DNA of 12,193 nt, taken from NCBI GenBank assembly GCA_900763885.1, contig CAAFLY010000112.1:1-12193 (forward strand), written 5' to 3'. The notes beneath the pieces were generated by a model, which saw only the letters and a program-made list of their open reading frames with translations, did no database searches and was not told where the DNA came from. This document shows, piece by piece, positions 5,841-12,172 of the stretch (its first letter is position 1; the number at the start of each line of letters is the position of its first letter). The position numbers were made by a program, and so were the translations under genes. Source of the DNA: Clostridia bacterium (lineage in GTDB: Bacteria; Bacillota; Clostridia; Oscillospirales; CAG-272).

Positions 5841-7331
5841 ATGCAAATACCGGAAGGTGCGGCATGGATCGGGGCGCAGATGGAGACACTTTTCTACTTC
5901 TGTCTGCGCAAAACAAGCAGCGCGGATGAAGCGGCGGAGCTGTCGCAGGACATCGCGTTGGCCGCTCTGGACGCGCTCCATCGGGGGGCGAAAATCGATC
6001 ATATGCCGGGGTGGTTCTGGCAGATCGCGCGGAATCGCTACGCACGCTGGGCAGACCGCCGTCACAAAAGGCGGGACAGCACCGCGGAATCCGACATCAC
6101 GGCGTACGAGCTCGCGGATTCTGACGGCGACCTGTCCGACGCCATGGTGCGCGCGGAGGAGCTGTCGATCCTGCGGCGGGAGCTGGCGTTTGTGCGGCGC
6201 GAATACCGGGAGATCCTGGTCGCGTACTATCTCGAAAACCGCCCGATCCGGGATATTGCATCCTCGCTCTCCTTATCTGTAAACGCCGTGCAGCAGAGAT
6301 TGTCTCGCGCGCGGAAAATCGTAAAGGAAGGTATGGATATGGCAAGAGAATTTGGGGTACGCAGCTATCAGCCGGAGAATGTAGCCTTCACCATGAACGG
6401 CAGAGTTGGCAAAAAGGGGCAGCCGTGGACGATCCTGACCCATCTGCTCTACAAGAACATCTTTTTGGAGCTGTCCGGCAATCCGGAAACGGCGGAGGAG
6501 GTGTCCATCGCCCTCGGGATCGCGCTGCCGTACATGGAGGATGAACTGGCGTTTCTCGTGCGGGAGCAGCTTATCAAAAAGGTCGGCGAACGGTATGAGA
6601 CAGATTTCCCCATTGTGAGCCGGGAGGAGCAGCGCGCGGCACATGAGAAGAGCTTGGCGGTCGCGGGTCCGCTGACGGATACGCTCTGCGCCATTGTGGA
6701 CACCTATGCGGCAAACGGCGGCGCAAAGGCGTGCTTTGCCGAGATCGGCTATGAAAACGCGAAGTGGGCGCTGCTTATGCGGGTTTTTGATGAACTCGAA
6801 TGTGCGGAATACGCGAAAAGCCCAGACAGACCGGACGACGGCGCGTGGACGGTCACCGGATACGAGACCATCGATTGGGAGGAACCGCATTTTGTCGGGC
6901 AGCACGGCGGGCTCTCATACGGGGAAACGGAGGTTGTCCCGTTCTGGCAGTACAAATTCCAGTGGCAGAATCTATGGAACAACACGCCGACGTTCCTCAC
7001 CGGTCTGGAAGCGCCGACACTGCGGGACGCCGCCACCGGACACGCGGACAAATGCGACCCGGCGACGCTTGCGCGACTGATTTCCTATGGCTATTTCCGC
7101 CGCGATGGGGACAGGCTCGTGCCACTGTTCGTGCGCCTGGATCCGGACGCCGCGGAAACCTATGGGGCCGATGTCGCCGGAAAGCTGCACACGCTTGCGC
7201 AAAAGGCCCGGGAGATGTTCCGGGAGAATCCGAAGCTCACGCGCGGATACGTCATCGATGAAGCGATCGCGCGCGGCTGGCTCCGGTACGACGGGACCCT
7301 GCCATGCGTGGGGGCGTATCTGGTGGTATAA
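5841..7331 (+). CDS. ECF-like sigma-70 factor with long C-terminal extension including a predicted winged helix
   Basis: A 496-residue protein, about 2.7 times the size of a usual ECF sigma factor. The start has a strong AAAGGAGG ribosome binding site. Residues ~12-76 fit sigma region 2: 'ADEAAELSQDIALAALDAL' and 'MPGWFWQIARNRYARWADRR' (the -10-binding, core-binding part). Residues ~107-162 fit region 4 with a helix-turn-helix: 'VRREYREILVAYYLENRPIRDIASSLSLSVNAVQQRLSRARK'. The extension begins with 'FTMNGRVGKKGQPWTILTHLLYKNIFLEL' and a probable winged helix at ~196-258 (helix pair 'TAEEVSIALGIALPYMEDELAFLVREQLI' and a wing ending 'YETDFPIV'). About 240 residues of unassigned, Trp/Tyr-rich soluble sequence follow, ending 'GWLRYDGTLPCVGAYLVV'. 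No anti-sigma gene is adjacent, so the extension may hold the sensory or self-inhibitory function. It is last in the ArsR operon and is followed by a strong terminator. Confidence 0.88.
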   Translation: MQIPEGAAWIGAQMETLFYFCLRKTSSADEAAELSQDIALAALDALHRGAKIDHMPGWFWQIARNRYARWADRRHKRRDSTAESDITAYELADSDGDLSDAMVRAEELSILRRELAFVRREYREILVAYYLENRPIRDIASSLSLSVNAVQQRLSRARKIVKEGMDMAREFGVRSYQPENVAFTMNGRVGKKGQPWTILTHLLYKNIFLELSGNPETAEEVSIALGIALPYMEDELAFLVREQLIKKVGERYETDFPIVSREEQRAAHEKSLAVAGPLTDTLCAIVDTYAANGGAKACFAEIGYENAKWALLMRVFDELECAEYAKSPDRPDDGAWTVTGYETIDWEEPHFVGQHGGLSYGETEVVPFWQYKFQWQNLWNNTPTFLTGLEAPTLRDAATGHADKCDPATLARLISYGYFRRDGDRLVPLFVRLDPDAAETYGADVAGKLHTLAQKAREMFRENPKLTRGYVIDEAIARGWLRYDGTLPCVGAYLVV

Positions 7332-7336
7332 GCAAC

Positions 7337-7368
7337 AAAAAGGAGAGGTTACGCGACCTCTCCTTTTT
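7337..7368. terminator. Bidirectional intrinsic terminator between converging genes
   Basis: AAAAAGGAGAGGT (7337-7349), loop TACGCG, ACCTCTCCTTTTT (7356-7368): a perfect 13-bp stem whose A5/T5 ends supply a U-tract in both directions. It begins 5 bp after the sigma factor stop codon and lies 65 bp past the stop of the converging solute-binding protein gene, so it can serve both. Confidence 0.92.
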
Positions 7369-7433
7369 CCGTTGGCAATATATCCGCGATTTCCTTGGGA
7401 CGCGCCGTAAAACAGTCTGGGGCAGCGTGTCCT

Positions 7434-8936
7434 TCAGTTGTACACCTTCATAAGCTTTTCGATTCTGTTGTTCCACGCCTTTGTTTTGGACGCGACGTCG
7501 GAGGCGAGACTCCCCGCCTTGTTGTTCAGGATGGCGTTCGCGAGCATGGTGTGCGGCCAGTCGAGGGCGGTGGAATACGCGTATTCAAACGGCAGGACGG
7601 CGTGCTCCCGGATCAGCTCCAGCATGACGCTCGTTTCCGGGTCGCGGCTGTATCGTTCCTTCAACGCGGTGTCGTAATACGCCGGGACCACCAGCTTATG
7701 GCCGTAATACGCCAGCGATTCCAGCACCTTTCCGGTCAGCGCGGGATCGTTTGTCGTAATCGGCACGTAGGTCATCTGCGTCGAGGTGGCGATCAGGGTC
7801 CGGTAATTTGCCTGCTCGTCGTCCAGCTTCGGGAACGGCAGGATCGCGAAATCGTCCTCCATCTCCCGCAGCATGTCGGTACGGTCGAGATGGGAGAGGA
7901 GGAACGCGCTTCTTCCCTCGGCAAAGGACGCGGTCTGCTTGTCGGGATCGTAGCTTTCCGTGTTGATCGCGACAGAGGGATTGGCGGCAATGGCGGAGGC
8001 GAGCTTGTCTGCGGCGTAGGCGGCACGATCCGTCAGTCCGACCACGTACGGTACGCCGTCGCCATCCAGCGCGATCATCGGCAGATCAAACGACGCCTGC
8101 ACGGTCCAGAACGGCACGTTTGAGATCGTCAGTCCGACCGTATCGACCACTGGATCGATCTTTCCGTCGCCGTTTACGTCGGTGGCAAACTGGTTCGCCA
8201 AGGAGAACAGCGCGTCAAAGGTCCAATCCCCGTCCCGCACCATCTGGTACAGCGCGGCGGAATCGAGACCGGTGCCGGACGCGAGCAGATCGAGATTGGC
8301 GTACGAGACGGCAAACCGCTTGTACATCGAGATGTTCATGTCCCCGATCACGTTGATGAGCTTGCCCTGGATGTTCAGATCGTTCTGCATTTCCGTGATC
8401 CACCAGGGATTGTTCAGATTCACGTCGGACAATGTGTTGATATCGAGATAGTACTCCGGGGTCGCGTACATCTGCATGCAGGAGATCATCGCGCACACAA
8501 TGTCGTATGTCCCCTCGTTCGCCAGCACGCTTGCCTTGACCAGCTCCCAGAACTTCTCCCGGTCCCCGCCGTCATACGCGCCCGGCTTGCTCACCACATC
8601 GAACTTCACGTCCAACAGCTCCTCCACGGCGAGATTCCGGTTGTACACCGCGTCGTTCAGAAGCTCCCCGGTCAGCTCGTCTGCGAGAAATTCGTAGTTG
8701 CACTGATCGCTTGTGAGGATCGTGAACGTTTTGCCGCCGTTTTCCTCCTTGGTGATCTGGAACAGCGCCGCCTCCGGATCCTCTGTCTCCGTTTCGGTCT
8801 CGCCCTCGCCCGCGCCATCGCCAGCTGTAGACGATACGGTATCGGTGGCGTTCGCGGCGGCGTCGGATTCGCCCGTTTTTCCGCCGCATCCGGCAAGCAG
8901 GAGTGCGCAGAGCAGCAGTACAAAAATGCGTTTCAT
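7434..8936 (-). CDS. Second extracellular solute-binding lipoprotein
   Basis: A 500-residue secreted lipoprotein. The signal peptide is clear: 'MKR', a Leu-rich core and the lipobox 'LLLAGC' with Cys17. Residues ~20-55 are an Asp/Thr/Glu/Gly-rich tether. The mature domain carries 'ADELTGELLNDAVYNRN' (85-101), 'DGDWTFDAL' (235-243), a dockerin/EF-loop-like 'DVNGDGKIDP' (253-262) that may bind calcium, 'YSRDPETSVMLELI' and a terminal 'SKTKAW', all echoing the protein at 2555-3997. It is second in an operon behind the FAD-dependent oxidoreductase (27-bp gap, ribosome binding site AAAGGAT) and divergent from the AraC regulator, a common setting for carbohydrate uptake genes. The ligand is not readable, and no permease is present in the window. 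Confidence 0.87.
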   Translation of the reverse strand: MKRIFVLLLCALLLAGCGGKTGESDAAANATDTVSSTAGDGAGEGETETETEDPEAALFQITKEENGGKTFTILTSDQCNYEFLADELTGELLNDAVYNRNLAVEELLDVKFDVVSKPGAYDGGDREKFWELVKASVLANEGTYDIVCAMISCMQMYATPEYYLDINTLSDVNLNNPWWITEMQNDLNIQGKLINVIGDMNISMYKRFAVSYANLDLLASGTGLDSAALYQMVRDGDWTFDALFSLANQFATDVNGDGKIDPVVDTVGLTISNVPFWTVQASFDLPMIALDGDGVPYVVGLTDRAAYAADKLASAIAANPSVAINTESYDPDKQTASFAEGRSAFLLSHLDRTDMLREMEDDFAILPFPKLDDEQANYRTLIATSTQMTYVPITTNDPALTGKVLESLAYYGHKLVVPAYYDTALKERYSRDPETSVMLELIREHAVLPFEYAYSTALDWPHTMLANAILNNKAGSLASDVASKTKAWNNRIEKLMKVYN

Positions 8937-8963
8937 CGGTATTCTATCCTTTCTATCCCCAAT

Positions 8964-10373
8964 TTATCGGTATTCCGGCGCTATTTCGTTGAAAACGGCT
9001 CCCTTGTCGATCATGATGTGGCGCACCGCACGGCCGTCCACTGTGGAAAAGGGCTGATCGTTCTCAATGGACAGACGCGCGGCGATCCCGGCGGCCTCTC
9101 CCATCGCGCGGCAGCAGTTCTGCATCCGTGCGGCGCCGTGTGCGACAAAATCCATCCCCGCGCACCGTCCGGCAACGAGCAGTCCCTCGATCCGCCGCGG
9201 CACCATGATCCGGTACGGGATGTCGTAATACGGATACGGGTCGTGCAGCTTCTCCCAAAAGGCGAAGCAGTCGTGCTCCGTGAAATCCGCGCCGTGGATG
9301 TCCACCGGATACCGGTTCTGACAGATGGAGTCCGCGAATTTCCTGTAGTGCAGCACATCCTCCCCGGTCAGCACGTATTCCGCCTCGATCCGTCTGGACT
9401 CCCGCACGCCGACCATCTCCGAGATCTCCGCGATATAGGCATTCTCGAAGCCCTCGAAGTACTTTTTGTAGAAGCGCAGGTGGCGCTCGATCCGCCGTCT
9501 GCCGTCCATGTGCATCCACGACGCGGTGCGCAGATCGAGGCTGTCCGTGTTGTCGCGGAATTCCGGGCAGTTGAAGCACAGTCCGTCGTGCCGTCCGGGG
9601 ATCGGGAAGACCATCCAGACCTTGTAGTCCATGGGATCCAGCTCCCCGTCCGCGACCGCCTTTTCAAAATACCGATCCAACGGCAGCTTCCCGTCTCCGC
9701 GCGAGCCGGTGCCGTAGAGATGCGGATAGTCATACGGATGCGGGTTTTTAGAGTGTCTGTTGATGAACGCCTGGAACCGCGGCAGATCGATCCCGCCGAC
9801 GATGTACCGCAGCGAGGTCGGCTGATTCTTCCCGGTCTCCGGATCCCCCTTCTCGAATCCGCACCCCATCGCCACCGCCACATCCGCGTCCCCGGTGCAG
9901 TCGATCACGCGCTTTGCGAAAATCGCCTGCTCCCCGGCCTTCGTCGCGCAGGTGACGCCTGTGATCCGATCGCCCTCGCGGATGCAGGTGTTGAAGAACG
10001 CGTGGAAGAGGACCTCCACACCGTATTCGCGGCACAGCTCGTCCAAGATGAATTTGAGGTAGAGCGAATCCTGCCATGCCCGATTGTCGTCGGTGTCCGG
10101 CATATTGTAGCCGCGCGCCGAGAGGGTCCGGTTGATCCGTTCGCCGAAATACGAGCACTGCGGATTGCCCTCCATGCAGGTCGGCATCACCGGAAGGACC
10201 AGTCCGACCGTTCCCGAGCCGCCGAGCGAGCCAAACTGCTCCACGACCAGCACCGACAATCCCTCCCGCGCGGCAGACAACGCGGCGATCACCCCGGCAG
10301 TCCCGCCGCCCACCACGCATACGTCGTAGTGGCCATATACCGGAATCTCCCGTCCCGGCACTGTGTAGCCCAT
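8964..10373 (-). CDS. FAD-dependent oxidoreductase (FAD_oxidored family)
   Basis: A 469-residue flavoprotein. Residues ~16-45 form the N-terminal Rossmann fold: 'YDVCVVGGGTAGVIAALSAAREGLSVLVVEQ', with the GxGxxG-like 'GGGTAG' and an acidic residue (Glu45) ending the second strand to bind the ribose. 'GSLGGSGTVGLVLP' follows, as in this family. 'RVIDCTGDADVAVAMG' supplies the second FAD contact, and the C-terminal 'LLVAGRCAGMDFVAHGAARMQNCCRAMGEAAGIAA' completes the FAD pocket. There is no signal peptide, so it is likely cytosolic. Proteins of this family often sit in sugar or uronate catabolic loci, but the substrate is generally unknown. The start ATG at 10371-10373 has an AAGGGGGA ribosome binding site. 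It is the first gene of the operon with the lipoprotein at 7434-8936 and is divergent from the AraC-type gene, its likely regulator. Confidence 0.88.
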   Translation of the reverse strand: MGYTVPGREIPVYGHYDVCVVGGGTAGVIAALSAAREGLSVLVVEQFGSLGGSGTVGLVLPVMPTCMEGNPQCSYFGERINRTLSARGYNMPDTDDNRAWQDSLYLKFILDELCREYGVEVLFHAFFNTCIREGDRITGVTCATKAGEQAIFAKRVIDCTGDADVAVAMGCGFEKGDPETGKNQPTSLRYIVGGIDLPRFQAFINRHSKNPHPYDYPHLYGTGSRGDGKLPLDRYFEKAVADGELDPMDYKVWMVFPIPGRHDGLCFNCPEFRDNTDSLDLRTASWMHMDGRRRIERHLRFYKKYFEGFENAYIAEISEMVGVRESRRIEAEYVLTGEDVLHYRKFADSICQNRYPVDIHGADFTEHDCFAFWEKLHDPYPYYDIPYRIMVPRRIEGLLVAGRCAGMDFVAHGAARMQNCCRAMGEAAGIAARLSIENDQPFSTVDGRAVRHIMIDKGAVFNEIAPEYR

Positions 10374-10407
10374 AGTGTATAGTCCCCCTTTTTTTTTGAA
10401 AACCCCG

Positions 10408-10436
10408 TTGATTTATTCCGAGAGATCGGATATAAT
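10408..10436 (+). promoter_or_regulatory. Promoter of the AraC-family regulator gene
   Basis: TTGATT (10408-10413), 17 bp, TATAAT (10431-10436). The spacer contains an inverted repeat TCCGA-N4-TCGGA (10417-10430), well placed for a repressor or autoregulation. The predicted start near 10443 gives a leader of about 120 nt before the ATG at 10563. Confidence 0.65.
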
Positions 10437-10478
10437 GAATGCGGGAGCCTTTTTGTAAAGATTCTGTATATACCGTGT

Positions 10479-10487
10479 ATTATAGCA
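10479..10487 (-). promoter_or_regulatory. Extended -10 promoter for the oxidoreductase operon
   Basis: On the minus strand the sequence TGCTATAAT is a perfect extended -10 element. The -35 position (about 10502-10507, TAGAAA) is poor, which is normal for extended -10 promoters or activator-dependent ones. The predicted start is near 10472, leaving a leader of about 100 nt. Confidence 0.5.
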
Positions 10488-10562
10488 GAGAAAAGCCGTT
10501 CTTTCTATGAAAAAGAATACAAGATATAGGAAAAAACGACACTATGGAGGTGAGCGCGCATC

Positions 10563-11354
10563 ATGAATGTCACAGAGTGGCTCGACGTATGTCCCCTGTC
10601 CGTGTACAGCGTGCAGAGCGACATTCTGCATGAGGTGAAACGGCGGGAGAATACGCGCCTGAACACGCATCGGTACCTTTTGCTGCAGGGCGGGACCATG
10701 CGCTTCCAATCGGCGGACAGCTCGTTCACCCTCCATCCCGGGGACGTGCTCTTCACGCCGAGCGGATACCATTACAGCTATCTGCTCTCCGAGGACGCGC
10801 GGTACACGAATGTTTTCTTTTTCCTGCACCCGCCGGAGGAACCGATCCCGGACAGCGCGCCGTTTTTCACGGACTGTCTGTACATCGAAAAGCGGGCGGA
10901 TTTCGTGAAAATGATCGAAAAGGCACTCCGGGAGGAGACGGAGCATCCGCGCGGCTACCACGTGATGCAGAAGGCTCTGGTCCGGGAGCTGCTGATCGAG
11001 ACGCACCGCGTTTTCTCCGGGGAGCCTGCCGCGCACTTCCGCCCCCAGATCGACGCGATCCTCGCCTACATCCAGCTGCACATCACCGAACCGCTCCCGC
11101 GCGAGCGTTTGCAGGCGGAATTTCACTTCCACCCGAATTACATCAACCGACTGATCCGCCGCGCGACCGGGATGAGCCTGCACCAGTACATCGCCGAGAC
11201 GCGGATCCAAAAGGCAAAGGATCTGCTCACCTCCTCCGCCATGCCCATCGGGGAGATCGCGCAAAGCCTTTGCTTCTACGACAGCAGCCATTTCTCCGCC
11301 ACGTTCCAGAAGCACACCGGCGTCACGCCGTCCTTTTTCCGCGGCTCGTTCTGA
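10563..11354 (+). CDS. AraC-family transcriptional regulator with N-terminal cupin sensor
   Basis: A 263-residue cytosolic regulator. The start has GGAGGTGA 8 bases upstream. Residues ~30-90 are an AraC-type cupin ligand-binding domain: 'HRYLLLQGGTMRFQSADSSFTLHPGDVLFTPSGYHYSY', with the typical 'L.PGD....P.G..H.Y' pattern. Residues ~160-262 contain the two helix-turn-helix motifs: 'IDAILAYIQLHITEPLPRERLQAEFHFHPNYINRLIRRATGMSLHQYI' and 'AKDLLTSSAMPIGEIAQSLCFYDSSHFSATFQKHTGVTPSFFR', the latter being the family signature. Such cupin-AraC proteins usually sense a sugar or sugar derivative and activate adjacent genes. The likely targets are the divergent oxidoreductase-lipoprotein operon and the promoter just downstream at 11371-11425. 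Confidence 0.93.
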   Translation: MNVTEWLDVCPLSVYSVQSDILHEVKRRENTRLNTHRYLLLQGGTMRFQSADSSFTLHPGDVLFTPSGYHYSYLLSEDARYTNVFFFLHPPEEPIPDSAPFFTDCLYIEKRADFVKMIEKALREETEHPRGYHVMQKALVRELLIETHRVFSGEPAAHFRPQIDAILAYIQLHITEPLPRERLQAEFHFHPNYINRLIRRATGMSLHQYIAETRIQKAKDLLTSSAMPIGEIAQSLCFYDSSHFSATFQKHTGVTPSFFRGSF

Positions 11355-11370
11355 CAAAATAAGCCGAAAA

Positions 11371-11413
11371 TTGTCCGCAGGAAGCAGGATTTTGTCTAGC
11401 AACCGGCGGACAA
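11371..11413. promoter_or_regulatory. Candidate AraC-type binding region: TTGTC direct repeats and TTGTCCGC/GCGGACAA inverted repeat
   Basis: TTGTCCGC (11371-11378) and GCGGACAA (11406-11413) are perfect inverted 8-mers 27 bp apart. TTGTC also repeats directly at 11371 and 11392, exactly 21 bp apart, the half-site spacing known for AraC-type proteins. The region starts 17 bp after the AraC-type gene and sits directly at the next promoter. Confidence 0.5.
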
Positions 11414-11420
11414 CTATATC
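11392..11420 (+). promoter_or_regulatory. Likely activator-dependent promoter of the GH31-like start
   Basis: TTGTCT (11392-11397), 17 bp, TATATC (11415-11420), with an alternative -10 CATAAT at 11420-11425. The -35 overlaps the downstream TTGTC half-site, as at class II activated AraC promoters. The leader is about 30 nt and holds a GGAGGA ribosome binding site before the ATG at 11459. Confidence 0.45.
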
Positions 11421-11458
11421 ATAATAGAAGAAAACGCATTATACCGGAGGAATCGCGT

Positions 11459-11650
11459 ATGAAATTTATCGATGGCTACTGGATGAACGCCGCTCCCTGC
11501 ACGATCCACTATATCGGCTCCGCGTACAGCCTGATACAGCTCCTCCAGCTTCCGGTTCCGTGTGAATACCGCGTCGGACAGCGCGTCCCCGGTCAGCTCC
11601 GGCTCATTGATGTCGCCGCACATACCCCGCGCTCTCCCCGCATACAATAA
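11459..11650 (+). pseudogene. Truncated start of a GH31 glycosidase (alpha-xylosidase-like), interrupted
   Basis: The ATG at 11459 has a good GGAGGA ribosome binding site and promoter elements, and opens with 'MKFIDGYWM', the characteristic N-terminus of GH31 alpha-xylosidases/alpha-glucosidases. The following 'CTIHYIGSAYS' still fits that N-terminal region. From about 11531 the sense-strand frame turns into the antisense of a solute-binding protein gene, and it stops after 63 codons; full GH31 enzymes exceed 600 residues. The likely reading is that only ~25 codons of the glycosidase remain, joined to foreign sequence by rearrangement or misassembly. TACAGC occurs on both sides of the junction (11525-11530 and 11535-11540), a possible microhomology. 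The GH31 assignment rests on a short N-terminal match and is therefore moderate. Confidence 0.5.
11534..11623 (-). pseudogene. Fragment of a solute-binding protein gene (about 30 codons)
   Basis: The minus strand encodes 'GDINEPELTGDALSDAVFTR' followed by 'NRKLEELY'. This is the conserved N-terminal block of the solute-binding lipoproteins in this window (compare 'ELTGEAVNDAMIHRDNFLEE' and 'ELTGELLNDAVYNRNLAVEE'). Nothing before it looks like a signal peptide, and the resemblance ends abruptly at the Tyr, where the sequence becomes antisense of the GH31-like start. It is a scrap of a third family member in inverted orientation relative to the glycosidase start, not a functional gene. Confidence 0.6.
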
Positions 11651-11688
11651 GGACGGGTCCGTACCGCTTCTCCGGTATGTACCCGTCC
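11651..11688 (-). terminator. Hairpin terminator downstream of the AbrB-family gene
   Basis: GGACGGGTCCGTACCG (11651-11666), loop CTTCTC, CGGTATGTACCCGTCC (11673-11688): a 16-bp stem with one mismatch and one G-T wobble. On the minus strand it is followed by TTATTGTAT and lies about 62 bp beyond the AbrB stop. On the plus strand it is followed by TCTTGTTCTT, so it may work both ways. Confidence 0.65.
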
Positions 11689-11750
11689 TCTTGTTCTTCC
11701 CCACGCCAAAAGCGTCCGCCGTCAAAGCGGGAAACGACAGCCGCCAGCCG

Positions 11751-12005
11751 TCATTCGTCGATCTGCGCCTCCTGCAGCTCGCGCAGACATTTTTTGCAGA
11801 TTTTCTTGTCCTTGTATGTAACGACGTCCTCCGCATCGCCGCAGAACAGGCACGCGGGTTCGTACTTCTTCAGAATCACGCGATCCTTTTCCACGAAGAT
11901 CTCCACGCCGTCGCCCGTCTCAAGCTCCATGCGCCGCCGCGTCTCGACCGGGAGAACGATTCTGCCCAGCTCATCGACCTTACGTACAATACCAAGAGAT
12001 TTCAT
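11751..12005 (-). CDS. AbrB/SpoVT-family transition-state regulator with CxxC...CxxC tail
   Basis: An 84-residue DNA-binding protein. Residues 1-48 are the swapped-hairpin AbrB domain: 'MKSLGIVRKVDELGRIVLPV', 'ETRRRMELETGDGVEIFVEKDRVILKKY'. Residues 52-73 carry two cysteine pairs, CLFC (52-55) and CKKC (70-73, from the Cys at 70), probably a small zinc-binding knuckle; this arrangement is common among clostridial AbrB relatives. The ATG at 12003-12005 is chosen because 'MKS.GIVRK.DELGR' is the family's normal N-terminus and TGGAGGG lies 5 bases upstream; a longer in-frame start at 12140 would run through the promoter. AbrB proteins are global regulators of growth-phase and stress genes. It is expressed as a single gene with its own promoter and terminator. 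Confidence 0.93.
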   Translation of the reverse strand: MKSLGIVRKVDELGRIVLPVETRRRMELETGDGVEIFVEKDRVILKKYEPACLFCGDAEDVVTYKDKKICKKCLRELQEAQIDE

Positions 12006-12040
12006 AAAACCCTCCAGAGCACCTGTAAATTTTTTCCACT

Positions 12041-12062
12041 GCCGTCGGTGGGCCCGGCAGCG
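12041..12062. repeat. GC-rich stem-loop in the AbrB leader
   Basis: CTGCCG (12041-12046) and CGGCAG (12057-12062) are inverted repeats around a 10-nt loop within the ~100-nt leader. It may fold in the RNA and affect translation or stability. There is no U-tract after it, so it is not a terminator. Confidence 0.3.
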
Positions 12063-12111
12063 GGTAACGGAATCCGATCCGGTTTTGGAAGAGGATTTCC
12101 TTGTCTCCCTT

Positions 12112-12140
12112 ATATTACCATATTTCTTTCTTTTTGTCAA
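12112..12140 (-). promoter_or_regulatory. Sigma-A promoter of the AbrB-family gene
   Basis: On the minus strand, TTGACA (12135-12140, perfect), 17 bp, TAATAT (12112-12117), with an extended -10 TG one base before it. A run of A residues on this strand upstream (T17 on the plus strand at 12156-12172) could act as an UP element. The leader to the ATG is about 100 nt. Confidence 0.75.
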
Positions 12141-12155
12141 TAGGAAACGACAATA

Positions 12156-12172
12156 TTTTTTTTTTTTTTTTT
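12156..12172. repeat. T17 homopolymer tract (A17 on the minus strand)
   Basis: Seventeen uninterrupted T residues on the plus strand, followed by an AAAATTTTTT stretch. On the minus strand this is an A-tract 15 bp upstream of the AbrB -35 hexamer. Its exact length is uncertain in sequencing data. Confidence 0.8.

Noticed and set aside
9018..10382. A 454-codon open frame on the plus strand
   Set aside because: It is the antisense of the FAD-dependent oxidoreductase, which has strong motifs and a ribosome binding site. The antisense product is low-complexity and Arg/Val/His-rich.
10542..11402. A 286-codon minus-strand frame
   Set aside because: It is the shadow of the AraC-family gene, which has a full cupin plus double HTH architecture on the plus strand.
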